The notes: generated by a model not told the origin, from the letters alone. A stretch of 64,000 nt of DNA from JBBQZO01 sp038207625 (GCA_038207625.1 JBBQZO010000005.1:124001-188000), one strand, 5' to 3'; shown: positions 25,034 to 32,308, counted from the stretch's first letter. Made by a program: numbers and translations.

Positions 25034-25928
25034 ATTTTCGTTGTCCGTTTCCTGTCAAGCCGTCGAGGGTTTCACGCCGTTGCTGGTCCTTCACCGTTTC
25101 GCGCCCGGCCGGCGCAGCTCTCGCCGGAGGGGTAATCCCGGCGACACTGATCGCGGCCGCCTCGCTAGCACAGCGCTTCAGCAAACCCACCACGTAGCCC
25201 AGACCAATCTGCTCGTTCGGCTTCGATTTTTTCGCCTCCCCGCATGCCCAGCGCACGGTCGCGCAGCTCACACCCTGCTCGGCCAGCGCGATCAGCATCG
25301 GGTTGGCGGGCTGCGTCTTCACCCCTTCGGCGCGAAACGCAATGCTCAGCTCGACCGCCGAGGCCCCGCCCTCGCGGTCTACGGTTTGCGTTGGCCGTGG
25401 TGGTGGGGTTTCTGGTTCTTGGTTTTGGTTTTGGTTTTGGTTTTGGTTTTGGTTGGTACCCTCGCGAACAGTTCCCGAACTGTGCTCGAACTGTTCGCGA
25501 ACAGTGCTCGAACTCCTCTCGAACTGCTCAGTAGTGAAATCAAGATTCGATTGCGCCAGGCGCGCCGCTGCCTCCAGCTGCTCTTGCGCCTGACGAGCGG
25601 CATCCTCGCGCTTTTTCTTCGCAGCCTTCCCCCCGGCACTGCCCGCTTCGATGCTGGTGTAATACTCCTGGATGATGTGCTCGCAGTCGGCGTTGACCCA
25701 ACCAGCCGCGCCCAACTCAAAAAAGTCGTCCAGCACGGCATCGGCCGCCGCAATCTCTTCGGGCGTCGTCACGCGCAGCAAGCGGTACAGACGCCCCTTG
25801 TCTGCGAGCAAAGGCTCCTCCTTGTTGAAATAGAGATCTCTCATGTCACGGTAGATGCCGCGCTCCAGGCGCGACAAATGCAGCGTCTTGGTGTTGAAGT
25901 CGCCGATGTGATGCGAGTAGTAGTTCAT
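24993..25928 (-). CDS. DUF1376 replication initiator-like protein (O-like)
   Basis: 311 residues. The N-terminal domain MNYYSHHIGDFNTKTLHLSRLERGIYRDMRDLYF is DUF1376, found in phage replication initiators. A charged linker contains (NQ)n and an 11-residue repeat EQFERSSSTVR/EQFEHSSGTVR produced by an 11-bp DNA iteron. The C-terminal half carries SVELSIAFRAEG-like and WACGEAKKSKPNEQIGLGYVVGLLKR, a DnaT/PriA-binding-like helical part. The origin probably lies within this gene, as in lambda O. Confidence 0.75.
   Translation of the reverse strand: MNYYSHHIGDFNTKTLHLSRLERGIYRDMRDLYFNKEEPLLADKGRLYRLLRVTTPEEIAAADAVLDDFFELGAAGWVNADCEHIIQEYYTSIEAGSAGGKAAKKKREDAARQAQEQLEAAARLAQSNLDFTTEQFERSSSTVREQFEHSSGTVREGTNQNQNQNQNQNQEPETPPPRPTQTVDREGGASAVELSIAFRAEGVKTQPANPMLIALAEQGVSCATVRWACGEAKKSKPNEQIGLGYVVGLLKRCASEAAAISVAGITPPARAAPAGRETVKDQQRRETLDGLTGNGQRKYEQPREIDITPDA
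25421..25450. repeat. Hexanucleotide tandem repeat GGTTTT x5
   Basis: Five perfect copies encode the Gln-Asn run in the O-like protein. Slippage would stay in frame and change linker length. It directly flanks the iteron array. Confidence 0.9.
25465..25527. other. Candidate phage replication origin: six iterons at 11-bp spacing
   Basis: CGAAC begins at 25465, 25476, 25487, 25498, 25509 and 25520, exactly 11 bp apart, with consensus CGAACWGT in four copies. The period is not a multiple of three, so it is not simply a protein repeat. A perfect 16-bp palindrome ACTGTTCGCGAACAGT (25490-25505) lies in the middle. Iterons inside the initiator gene mirror lambda ori in O. Confidence 0.7.
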
Positions 25929-25952
25929 GCGCTGTCCGCCCTCAATACCAGT

Positions 25953-26186
25953 TCAAGCTTCCGAGTCGTTGCGGCCCAACTCGGCCACAATATCTGCAGG
26001 AAACGGAAAGCGAGTCAACGTCGTCATCAAACGTTTGCAGGCCAGCACAACCTCATCAATGTAAAATTCGCCAATCACCCCAAACCAAACATTTACCAAA
26101 TCGTCCGGCGCTGACGCTGTCGGCAACGGAAATACAACAGCAAAGCGGCCAAGTATTGCCCGCGTCATTTCTAAGGTCATCTTCAT
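25953..26186 (-). CDS. Small replication-associated protein (putative helicase-loader/G39P-like)
   Basis: 77 residues from MKMTLEMTRAILGRFAVVFP, with GGAG ribosome site. The pattern DDLVNVWFGVIGEFYIDEVVLACKRLMTTLTRFPFPADIVAEL resembles small loaders or inhibitors in which a helix pair ends with 'P-x-x-DI'. Directly upstream of the O-like gene (24-bp gap). Assignment is tentative. Confidence 0.6.
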   Translation of the reverse strand: MKMTLEMTRAILGRFAVVFPLPTASAPDDLVNVWFGVIGEFYIDEVVLACKRLMTTLTRFPFPADIVAELGRNDSEA

Positions 26187-26400
26187 GAATAACTCCATTA
26201 AATCGATTTCGATTGAAAAACTACAAACAGCCTTCGCGATGGCGTTAGCTGAGCTGACAGGAAAAAATTGCACCGCATCAATAGATGCGCTTCAATTTGA
26301 TGACAGTATCGTGGGCCACTCGTCAGCATATGAAGCGGCAACGCTCGCCATGAAGATCACTTTGCGCGAAGTTAAAACGAGTGAAAAACCACCCTTTTAA
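26185..26400 (+). CDS. Small hypothetical protein on the opposite strand
   Basis: 71 residues, MNNSIKSISIEKLQTAFAMA and AYEAATLAMKITLREVKTSEK. AT-richer than its neighbours. It exactly fills the gap between two leftward genes and its ATG overlaps the start of the divergent gene. AAGG precedes the ATG. Composition looks protein-like, but an isolated rightward gene in the early leftward operon is odd, so confidence is moderate. Confidence 0.5.
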   Translation: MNNSIKSISIEKLQTAFAMALAELTGKNCTASIDALQFDDSIVGHSSAYEAATLAMKITLREVKTSEKPPF

Positions 26401-26411
26401 CCCGGCTTCGA

Positions 26412-26807
26412 TCACTTGAGTTGGCCCGGCAGATACCGGAGGTTGCCGATCAGGGTCGGAATGGTCTGATAGTCGAGCGCGCCCTCGCGCGTTTCGACGA
26501 TACGAACACGCGTCACGTCCAGTGGCTTTGGCGCGGGACGATAGGCCGGGCCGGCGACTTGGCCGGGCCGCACTGGCGGCGCCTCGGCCAGCGCGTACAC
26601 GCGGCATGCGGCGACGCTGATCGAATAGGTGCCGTCGATCTCCTGTACCCATCCGGAATCGATCAGCCGATCGAAAATGCCGCGCAGCTCCGACCGGCGC
26701 AGATCAAGCGCGGCGTAGCGCAGCATGCCCTGGTCGAGCGTCATCGACACCCGGCGCAAGTCGGCCAGCATCAGCTCGGTGCGTGATCCGATTCTCGGCG
26801 GCTTCAT
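26412..26807 (-). CDS. Hypothetical phage protein with winged-helix-like N-terminus
   Basis: 131 residues, MKPPRIGSRTELMLADLRRV. The first ~65 residues (MLRYAALDLRRSELRGIFDRLIDSGWVQEIDGTYSI) look like a DNA-binding winged helix; the C-terminal half is Pro-rich. Start overlaps the upstream gene by ATGA. Probably an early regulatory or replication accessory protein. Confidence 0.6.
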   Translation of the reverse strand: MKPPRIGSRTELMLADLRRVSMTLDQGMLRYAALDLRRSELRGIFDRLIDSGWVQEIDGTYSISVAACRVYALAEAPPVRPGQVAGPAYRPAPKPLDVTRVRIVETREGALDYQTIPTLIGNLRYLPGQLK

Positions 26808-26992
26808 GATGGCGTACCAATCCGCGCGCGCGTCTCGGATTTTGATTCGGCGGCGAGCGCATCGTAGTGCGCCCGGCTGCGCGCCTTATTGACTGGTGCA
26901 GCCAGTTGGCCGCCCTGTGCGCAGCGAGAAAGATGAAACGTCGGCGCCGGGTTAAGCTCCCCCGGTGCGACGGGCGCATGTTTTCGATTCAT
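26804..26992 (-). CDS. Small hypothetical phage protein
   Basis: 62 residues from MNRKHAPVAPGELNPAPTFH. Basic, low-complexity, no recognised domain. Start chosen because an upstream extension would cross poor coding sequence. Stop/start ATGA coupling to the next gene supports translation. Confidence 0.55.
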   Translation of the reverse strand: MNRKHAPVAPGELNPAPTFHLSRCAQGGQLAAPVNKARSRAHYDALAAESKSETRARIGTPS

Positions 26993-27036
26993 GATTGATG
27001 GGCTCGCTAGAAGGCAAAAAAATATAGAGGACAGGA

Positions 27037-27168
27037 TCATTTCGGTAGCCTGGCATTGAGACGCAGCATCAGCATCGCTAGCGCTAGGGAGGCAGCGCGC
27101 GCCCGGCGCAGACGCAGCAATGTGACCGTCGGCGTGATGGCCGGCGGGCGAGTGGCAAGAATGGTCAT
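27037..27168 (-). CDS. Very small basic protein after CII
   Basis: 43 residues, MTILATRPPAITPTVTLLRL and a tail rich in Arg, Ala and Leu. Its ATG overlaps the CII-like stop (ATGA), which is the main support. No function suggested; may be a translational relay. Confidence 0.4.
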   Translation of the reverse strand: MTILATRPPAITPTVTLLRLRRARAASLALAMLMLRLNARLPK

Positions 27169-27608
27169 TTCTCGGCCATGCCATTCAGGCGGGCCACCAT
27201 CTGCTCCAGCGCGCGCTGGGCCTTGTAGACCGCCTCGCGCACCTTGACCACCTCGTGCTGCTCGACGCGGCCGTCGGCCAGCGTGCGGCGCACCTCGGCG
27301 CCGACCTCACCGTTGGTGGCCCACATGTCGGTGATGCACTCCAGCACCGCCATATCGCTGGCGCTGCCCTCCACCTCGACCTTGATGCACACGTAGCCGT
27401 GGTTGAGCGCCAGCGCATGCAGGATGCGGTGGTCGCCCGTGATGCCCATGACCCGGTCGGCGTCGTCCAGCATCGGCTTGTTCGCGGCCGAGTTCGGGTT
27501 CGCCTTATTGCGCAAAATCGTCGCCTGCATACCGAGCCGCACGGCCAGCGCCTCGCAGCCCCCGGCGAAGCCATGCACGGTTTGGTGAAATGCATCGAGT
27601 ACGTTCAT
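27165..27608 (-). CDS. CII-family phage regulatory protein (CP76-like)
   Basis: 147 residues, MNVLDAFHQTVHGFAGGCEA. Matches the phage regulatory CII family: VHGFAGGCEALAVRLGMQATILRNKANPN (helix-turn-helix with the start of a second helix), then HHILHALALNHGYVCIKVE-type segment and C-terminal REAVYKAQRALEQMVARL. In related phages it activates lysogeny or early functions. First leftward gene after the early promoter region. Confidence 0.85.
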   Translation of the reverse strand: MNVLDAFHQTVHGFAGGCEALAVRLGMQATILRNKANPNSAANKPMLDDADRVMGITGDHRILHALALNHGYVCIKVEVEGSASDMAVLECITDMWATNGEVGAEVRRTLADGRVEQHEVVKVREAVYKAQRALEQMVARLNGMAEK

Positions 27609-27741
27609 TCGTGGCCCTGATCAAAAAATGGTGTGAATAGCGGGAACATGCGCGAAACTGCATGCAATAAAAACAATAGGCGGGAGTTACCAATGAGTTA
27701 CGATTGCAGTTCTCACACAACAATCACCAAAGGGAACCCAC

Positions 27742-27951
27742 GTGGACACAACGATTTCAAGCGCGACCTATCACATCGATATCGCGTCGATGCAACCGGT
27801 TATCACACGCGAACTAAAATTCAAGAATGGCGACACGGTCTCGTTCACAGTCACGCTGCCGCGCGACGATCAGCTGACGGTGATCGGAATGCATCAAGCC
27901 TCTGTCGCTCACGTCATTGCGCTTTTGCAAGGATGGTCAGCCCCGCAATAA
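27742..27951 (+). CDS. Small hypothetical protein (GTG start)
   Basis: 69 residues, MDTTISSATYHIDIASMQPV with beta-type pattern (RELKFKNGDTVSFTVTLPRDDQLTVIG) and a C-terminal helix. AAAGGGAA ribosome site at good spacing before GTG. It fills a gap left by leftward genes and runs tail-to-tail into the next one with 38-bp overlap. Function unknown. Confidence 0.5.
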   Translation: MDTTISSATYHIDIASMQPVITRELKFKNGDTVSFTVTLPRDDQLTVIGMHQASVAHVIALLQGWSAPQ

Positions 27952-28300
27952 GTCGCCCCGGCGTGCAAACTGGCTCGCCGAGCGCATCGCTTCCGCGCTC
28001 GGCATCAGCAAGCCACTCACGCACGAGCGCAACTGAGGCCGAGAACAACGAGACGCCTTGGAGGGGGCCTACTTTTACGATGGGCAATGGCAGCGCGCCA
28101 GCCGTGGCGACGTCGACGAGGGCGCCGAACAAATCGCCGTCCGGCCCGGTGGTCGTGCGAACTGCCACCGGTCCGCGAATCATCTCGGCGAACGCGCACA
28201 GCACATCGGTCGCCGCGCTCACCAGCTCGCCCTCGTCGGCGTCAGTTCTCACGGCGATGACCGCCTTCGTCAGCGACAGGCGCAGGTTTTCCTTATTCAT
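27914..28300 (-). CDS. Hypothetical early phage protein
   Basis: 128 residues, MNKENLRLSLTKAVIAVRTD; helical N-terminus with EGELVSAATDVLCAFAEMI, then a beta-type middle. Start overlaps the Cro-like stop (ATGA). First gene co-transcribed with cro after release from repression; function not recognised. Confidence 0.6.
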   Translation of the reverse strand: MNKENLRLSLTKAVIAVRTDADEGELVSAATDVLCAFAEMIRGPVAVRTTTGPDGDLFGALVDVATAGALPLPIVKVGPLQGVSLFSASVALVREWLADAERGSDALGEPVCTPGRLIAGLTILAKAQ

Positions 28301-28521
28301 GCCGATCCTTCATAGTTGATTGGTTGCGGGGGCGGCGCCAGCCCCTCTAATTTCGCAAAGACAGCCGGGCGCGCCAGTCGCAAGAACATCAGCCGCGACT
28401 TTGGGATGCCCGTATGCCGCCAGTCCGAAACCGACGGCGGGCGCACCTCGCAAAGCCGAGCCACCTCGGATGTGCCACCCAAGGCATCAATGATCTGGTC
28501 AGACGTGATTTCTTTAGACAT
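28297..28521 (-). CDS. Cro-like repressor (YdaS/Cro HTH)
   Basis: 74 residues, MSKEITSDQIIDALGGTSEV. Helix-turn-helix ALGGTSEVARLCEVRPPSVSDWRHTGIPKSRLMFL is typical of YdaS/Cro proteins with an IPKSR turn. Divergent from CI; its start codon lies inside the first operator-like site, as expected for an autorepressing early regulator. Confidence 0.85.
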   Translation of the reverse strand: MSKEITSDQIIDALGGTSEVARLCEVRPPSVSDWRHTGIPKSRLMFLRLARPAVFAKLEGLAPPPQPINYEGSA

Positions 28522-28603
28522 ACCTTATTTTAGGCATGCCTAAGCGTTTAGAGCAAGCTAATTTTTAGCCATAGCAAACCCATCAACTGTTAGGATTGCC
28601 TAA
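28514..28603. promoter_or_regulatory. CI/Cro operator region with four TTAG-N6-CTAA sites
   Basis: Palindromic 14-mers: TTAGACATACCTTA (28514), TTAGGCATGCCTAA (28530, perfect), TTAGAGCAAGCTAA (28548) and TTAGGATTGCCTAA (28590). The first covers the cro start codon and the last ends at the first base of the cI start codon. This is the lambda-type arrangement of operators between divergent repressor genes. Confidence 0.85.
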
Positions 28604-29289
28604 TGAATTGGCACAAACGACTAACACAGGCCCGAGAGGCCAAGGAAATCAAGAAATCAGCTTTCGCCAAGCTGGTTGGAGTATCCGCACCTACAGTTAC
28701 AGAATGGGAGAATGGCAACACAAGAATGATTGAAGGCGCCAACCTGATGAAGGTATGCTCTGCCCTGGGCATCACCCCGGAGTGGCTACTTCACGGCGTT
28801 GATTCGATCACTGACCTTCTACCTGGCGCGATGCGCGTTGTGATTTCCGATGATAGTGAGCCCAGCGAAAATACCTACCAGATCCCCATGGTTCAACTTC
28901 GATTGCAAGCAGGCGTGACAGGATTCCAGACGGAACCCGATCGCCGGGATGGCGGTACGATGGCGATATCGAAGAGCTGGGCGGATCGAAAGGAATACAA
29001 TCCATCTAGACTCATAGCAATTCGGGTCAAGGGCGAGAGTATGGAACCAACACTACACGAGGACGATATAGTTGTAATCAACCTAGATGCGAAGTCGCCT
29101 GTCGACAATGGTATTTTCGCCGTCAACTACGATGGTGAGGCGGTGGTAAAGAGGATGTCACGCGATCTAGGCCAGTGGTGGCTCATGTCGGACAATTTCG
29201 ATCAACGAAAATTTTATCGCCGCGCATGCAAAGAAAATGAGTGCATCATAATTGGCCGGGTTGTTCGGCGCGAGGGCGACCACTTCTAG
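28603..29289 (+). CDS. cI: CI-type repressor with LexA-like autoprotease
   Basis: 228 residues. N-terminal HTH (about 1-60: KKSAFAKLVGVSAPTVTEWENGNTRM), then the S24 peptidase: Ala-Gly cleavage site in LQAGVTG (residues 103-104), catalytic Ser in GESMEPTL (146) and Lys in AVVKRM (183). It should self-cleave in the SOS response. Start coincides with the last operator. Its operators also occur at the promoter of the rightward block, so it probably represses both directions. Confidence 0.93.
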   Translation: MNWHKRLTQAREAKEIKKSAFAKLVGVSAPTVTEWENGNTRMIEGANLMKVCSALGITPEWLLHGVDSITDLLPGAMRVVISDDSEPSENTYQIPMVQLRLQAGVTGFQTEPDRRDGGTMAISKSWADRKEYNPSRLIAIRVKGESMEPTLHEDDIVVINLDAKSPVDNGIFAVNYDGEAVVKRMSRDLGQWWLMSDNFDQRKFYRRACKENECIIIGRVVRREGDHF

Positions 29290-29295
29290 GAACAA

Positions 29296-29664
29296 ATGGG
29301 ATTAGTAAATTGCCGCGACTGCGGGAAAGCACGTAGCGATTCCGCCATCGCCTGCCCGAGATGCGGGGCCAGAAAGCCAAAATCCAGATTTTGGCTGTGG
29401 AGCTGCGGCGGCGTCCTGGCGGCGATATTTGTAGTTGGGCTCGCAAATCAAAAAAAATCCACTCCATTTCTTGATGCCGCGTACTCAGAAAAAGGCGCTG
29501 CCGGCAAAGTCTCACTAGAGATGCAACGGCTGATCGATCGCTCAAAAGTACAGCAGTGCTGGCAAGATGCCAGCCACGCGACAACCGAGGAGCTCCACGC
29601 AATGCATGCTATATGCAACGCACTCGAAAAAGAGTTCACACTAAAGTACAACACCCCGTACTGA
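29296..29664 (+). CDS. Zinc-ribbon membrane protein downstream of cI (candidate lysogenic-conversion gene)
   Basis: 122 residues. N-terminal zinc ribbon CRDCGKARSDSAIACPRCGA, then one membrane helix (WLWSCGGVLAAIFVVGLA, about residues 34-51) and a soluble domain with two cysteines (QQCWQDASHATTEELHAMHAIC). Seven bp after cI, so likely expressed from the lysogen. Membrane proteins in this position often exclude superinfecting phage; that role is inference. Confidence 0.75.
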   Translation: MGLVNCRDCGKARSDSAIACPRCGARKPKSRFWLWSCGGVLAAIFVVGLANQKKSTPFLDAAYSEKGAAGKVSLEMQRLIDRSKVQQCWQDASHATTEELHAMHAICNALEKEFTLKYNTPY

Positions 29665-29714
29665 TACAAAAAACCATCCTTCGTAGCAAAGTGTTCGGCA
29701 TTACCTAAGTTAAT

Positions 29715-29765
29715 TTAGGTATGTCGAATATTTTTGTTGACTTTAATTTTAGGCATGCCTAATAT
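29715..29765 (+). promoter_or_regulatory. Repressor-controlled promoter of the DGR/conjugation block
   Basis: TTGACT (29737-29742), 17-bp spacer, TAATAT (29760-29765). The perfect palindrome TTAGGCATGCCTAA, identical to the central CI/Cro operator, occupies 29749-29762 and overlaps the -10. A second site TTAGGTATGTCGAA (29715-29728) matches another operator (reverse strand) at 12 of 14 positions. The first variable gene begins 36 bp after the -10. Confidence 0.85.
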
Positions 29766-29800
29766 AGCCCATCGCACCACCACCCACCGATGGAGACCAC

Positions 29801-30544
29801 ATGAACCAAGCAAGCGCAGTCGAATCGAACGCAGTCCTGGCGGCCGAGCAATCCGTTTTCGTCACCGTCCCGGCTGTCACGCTGCCGAACGGCCACATCG
29901 AGCCGTCGTTCCAGGTCGGCCAGTATTTCTGCTCGATGGGCGCGGCCGGCCTGGTCGTCGTCACAGCCGCCGGCGCGCCGCTGGTCGACATCACCTATTA
30001 CGAATCGGTCGCCGCCTGTATCGCCGCCGGCTTCGCGCTGATTACCGAGACACAGGCGCTGGCCATCGCGTTCGACATCGCCGGCGTGGCCGCCAACTGG
30101 ACCAGTGGCACGGTCGGCGTGGGCAAGCTCAAACAGGGCCTGCGCAATGGCGAAGTCGACGAAGCGCAGCCGGGCACGTACGTGCCGGAGGACTCCGACG
30201 AGGACCGCTGGTTCACGCTGTCGAATGGCGAACGCATCTGCGATGCCGCCGGCAACCTGTTCGGCTGGATTTTCGACAACGTGCAAGGCGACGAACGCGG
30301 CGTCATCGCGCGCGCCTTCTTCGCCGACTCCCCGTCGATCGCCACCGCGCCGCATCCTTCGATGTCATACGGCATGGGCTGGCGCCCGGATGCAGGCCGC
30401 GACGGGTCTGGCAATGCGCTCATCCGGGGTGGCTGCTGGAACGACGGGGACCGCGCCGGCGTGTTCGGTCTCGACTACGGCTGGCCCGACTTTGCCCTCG
30501 ACTATGTCGGCTTCCGCTGCACCAAGTCCAGTTCGGGTCTCTGA
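29801..30544 (+). CDS. DGR target protein 1 (FGE/C-type-lectin fold)
   Basis: 247 residues. N-terminal part starts MNQASAVESNAVLAAEQSVF, with SMGAAGLVVVTAAGAPLVDITYYESVAACIAAGFALITETQALAIAF; then LSNGERICDAAGNLFGWIFDNVQGD and a C-terminal GGCWNDGDRAGVF...VGFRCTK, the FGE-sulfatase/CLec layout in which variable side chains line a ligand pocket. No signal peptide. Residues about 202-240 are encoded by VR1. Ribosome site TGGAGA. About 88% identical to target protein 3 over its first 205 residues. Confidence 0.92.
   Translation: MNQASAVESNAVLAAEQSVFVTVPAVTLPNGHIEPSFQVGQYFCSMGAAGLVVVTAAGAPLVDITYYESVAACIAAGFALITETQALAIAFDIAGVAANWTSGTVGVGKLKQGLRNGEVDEAQPGTYVPEDSDEDRWFTLSNGERICDAAGNLFGWIFDNVQGDERGVIARAFFADSPSIATAPHPSMSYGMGWRPDAGRDGSGNALIRGGCWNDGDRAGVFGLDYGWPDFALDYVGFRCTKSSSGL
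30405..30519 (+). repeat. DGR variable repeat VR1
   Basis: 115 bp aligned without gaps to the template repeat. It differs at 14 positions, all adenines in the template (to G, C or T). The last 15 bp are identical to the template; just after, VR has CACCAA where TR has ACCCAA, the kind of difference that marks IMH versus IMH*. Confidence 0.97.
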
Positions 30545-30563
30545 TCCCGGGTCACTGGCCATA

Positions 30564-30582
30564 GCCACCGCGTAGCGGCGGC
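30564..30582 (+). promoter_or_regulatory. Hairpin downstream of VR1
   Basis: GCCACCGC/GCGGCGGC with a GTA loop, eight positions with one mismatch, 45 bp after VR1. Similar hairpins follow VR2 and VR3. In phage BPP-1 a GC-rich hairpin downstream of VR promotes retrohoming. Confidence 0.65.
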
Positions 30583-30635
30583 GCGCCCACAAGCAGCGCC
30601 GCCACACCTCTCACCACCGAATGGATGGAGTACAC

Positions 30636-31544
30636 ATGAACCGATCCGCCGCCGCCCTCGAACTGATCGAAGAGCGCACCTTCACCGCCCGCCTGCATGG
30701 CTGCAATATCACCGGCCTGTCGGTCGAGAGCACCTGGGAAGGCCTCACGAAATTTCGCCAGTCCTCGTCGGGGCAGCACCTGATCGTGCTGATGGACGAA
30801 GTGCGCGTCATCAGCGGCTCGCCGGGACTGATGTTCAGCCTGGGCGTTCTGGCCGACGAGCATTTCGTCACGGTGCCGCGCACAGTACTACCGAATGGGC
30901 GCGTGGTCGATGAGTTCCAGTACGGTCGCTACCCGGCATCCAAGGGTGCCGACGGCAAGCTGGTGCTGAGCGTGTCGGCCAAACCTTGGGTCAACATCAA
31001 GCACGCCGATGCCGTCGCGGCGTGCGAAGCGGCCGGCTATCAGTTGGCGCGCGAGTCGCAGGAACTGGCGATCCGCCACCACATCTGTCAGCAAGATGCA
31101 AACTGGACCGGCGGCAAAGTCGGTCACGGCAAGGTCTATCAGGGCCTACACCTCAATTCCGTGAAAAGTGCGCAGGCGGCCGACTATGTGTCGTGCAATT
31201 CGCTCGAGCGCAGCTGGCACCAGCTCGCGACCGGCGAGCGCGTGTATGGCTTGGCCGGGAATGTCTGGACGTGGACGTTCGACGATGTGCAGGGTGATGA
31301 GGCGGGCCTGACGCGCAAGATCGCCGCGGATTCACCGTCGCTTTCCGCGCCATACCCATCGCGTGAAATGGGCATGGGCTATCGCCCTGACGGCGAGCGC
31401 GATTGGTCTGGCCTTGCGCTCGTCCGGGGTGGCTGCTGGGGCGACGGGGACTACGCCGGCGTGTTCTGTCTCGGCAGCGACTGGCCCGGCGATGCCTACG
31501 ACGATGTCGGCTTCCGCTGCACCAAGACCAGTTCGGGCCTCTAG
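30636..31544 (+). CDS. DGR target protein 2 (FGE/C-type-lectin fold, with extra N-terminal domain)
   Basis: 302 residues from MNRSAAALELIEERTFTARL; an ATG 15 bp upstream is less likely because GGAG precedes the chosen one, as in the other targets. Residues 1-75 form an extra domain (GCNITGLSVESTWEGLTKF, LMDEVRVISGSPG) absent from proteins 1 and 3. The rest follows the same plan (FVTVPRTVLPNGRVVDEFQYGRYPAS, GNVWTWTFDDVQGDEAGL, GGCWGDGDYAGVF) but is only distantly related. VR2 encodes the C-terminal segment. Confidence 0.92.
   Translation: MNRSAAALELIEERTFTARLHGCNITGLSVESTWEGLTKFRQSSSGQHLIVLMDEVRVISGSPGLMFSLGVLADEHFVTVPRTVLPNGRVVDEFQYGRYPASKGADGKLVLSVSAKPWVNIKHADAVAACEAAGYQLARESQELAIRHHICQQDANWTGGKVGHGKVYQGLHLNSVKSAQAADYVSCNSLERSWHQLATGERVYGLAGNVWTWTFDDVQGDEAGLTRKIAADSPSLSAPYPSREMGMGYRPDGERDWSGLALVRGGCWGDGDYAGVFCLGSDWPGDAYDDVGFRCTKTSSGL
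31405..31519 (+). repeat. DGR variable repeat VR2
   Basis: 115 bp, gap-free against the template, 17 differences, every one at a template adenine. The 3' flank (about 60 bp including hairpin) is closely similar to that of VR1, though the upstream coding sequence is divergent. Confidence 0.97.
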
Positions 31545-31563
31545 TCCCGGGTCACTGGACATA

Positions 31564-31582
31564 GCCACCGCGCAGCGGCGGC
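31564..31582 (+). promoter_or_regulatory. Hairpin downstream of VR2
   Basis: GCCACCGC/GCGGCGGC with GCA loop, 45 bp after VR2; same place and nearly the same sequence as the VR1 hairpin. Confidence 0.65.
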
Positions 31583-31637
31583 GCGCCCGCAAGCCAAGTC
31601 GCCGCCGAAGCACCACCAAACCCACAAGGGGGATTAG

Positions 31638-31826
31638 ATGAACACCATCGAACTGAAAGACATCCTGCGCGGCTGCGCGGAGCGCGCAAAGCGCAACGAA
31701 CCCGTTTCGGTGGATGCGCGCGCCCGCATGTTCGTCGCGATGCTGTCCGGATCGCTTGAGCAGCACGACAAGCCGCTGTCCGATCTGCTGTTTGCGACGG
31801 TGATTGATGGCGCGGTGGATGCATGA
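31638..31826 (+). CDS. Small hypothetical protein upstream of the PRTRC-like cassette
   Basis: 62 residues, MNTIELKDILRGCAERAKRN with helical content throughout (ARARMFVAMLSGSLEQHDKPLSDLLFATVIDGAVDA). Good ribosome site (GGGGGATTAG). Stop overlaps the next start by ATGA. Unknown function. Confidence 0.6.
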   Translation: MNTIELKDILRGCAERAKRNEPVSVDARARMFVAMLSGSLEQHDKPLSDLLFATVIDGAVDA

Positions 31827-31981
31827 GCGCGTACACCGTCATCGTCAATACGATAACCCAGCGCATCACCTACGTGGCATTGGCGGCCTCAAGCATTAGT
31901 GCCTATATGGATGCGGTCAACATGTTCTCGGACGTCGCGTGCGGCATCAGCGTCAATCCCCTGGCGGGGCGCGCATGCTGA
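31823..31981 (+). CDS. Small hypothetical protein (52 aa)
   Basis: MSAYTVIVNTITQRITYVAL followed by AASSISAYMDAVNMFSDVACGISVNPL. Coupled by ATGA to the preceding gene and overlapping the next by 7 bp. The pattern strand-helix resembles small phage proteins that sense or bind metabolites, but no family is claimed. Confidence 0.5.
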   Translation: MSAYTVIVNTITQRITYVALAASSISAYMDAVNMFSDVACGISVNPLAGRAC

Positions 31982-32076
31982 CCTTCCTGCATTGCTACCG
32001 TCATTTCCGCCGCTGCGGCATGAACCGGATCGAGGCCGCGCGTCGCGCCGGCCACGTCGCCATCGAGGGCTTTTGA
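31975..32076 (+). CDS. Very small protein (33 aa)
   Basis: MLTFLHCYRHFRRCGMNRIE, then AARRAGHVAIEGF. The motif Y-R-H-F-R-R-x-G-x-x-x-x-EAxRRA recurs in short phage and plasmid proteins. Supported by tight overlaps on both sides only. Confidence 0.4.
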   Translation: MLTFLHCYRHFRRCGMNRIEAARRAGHVAIEGF

Positions 32077-32078
32077 TC

Positions 32079-32267
32079 ATGGCCCGCATCAAGCCCGACC
32101 GCGCCGCGCTGGAGATCGCACATCGGCAGCTGTGCACGACCAAGTCGCTCGATGAAATGCTGGGCACGCCAAACCTGAAGGCGACGCTGTATGCCGTCGC
32201 ACGGCGTCACATGAAGCGGCGCGACCGTTTCGACGTAAAAATGATGCAGGCAAACGATAACGACTGA
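32079..32267 (+). CDS. Small hypothetical protein (62 aa)
   Basis: MARIKPDRAALEIAHRQLCT then LDEMLGTPNLKATLYAVARRHMKRRDRFDVKMMQ. Short basic helical protein, two bases after the preceding stop. Possibly nucleic-acid binding from its charge; not recognised. Confidence 0.5.
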   Translation: MARIKPDRAALEIAHRQLCTTKSLDEMLGTPNLKATLYAVARRHMKRRDRFDVKMMQANDND

Positions 32268-32308
32268 GCCAGCAGCACCCCACCACCAACCATGAACGAA
32301 GGATTGCC

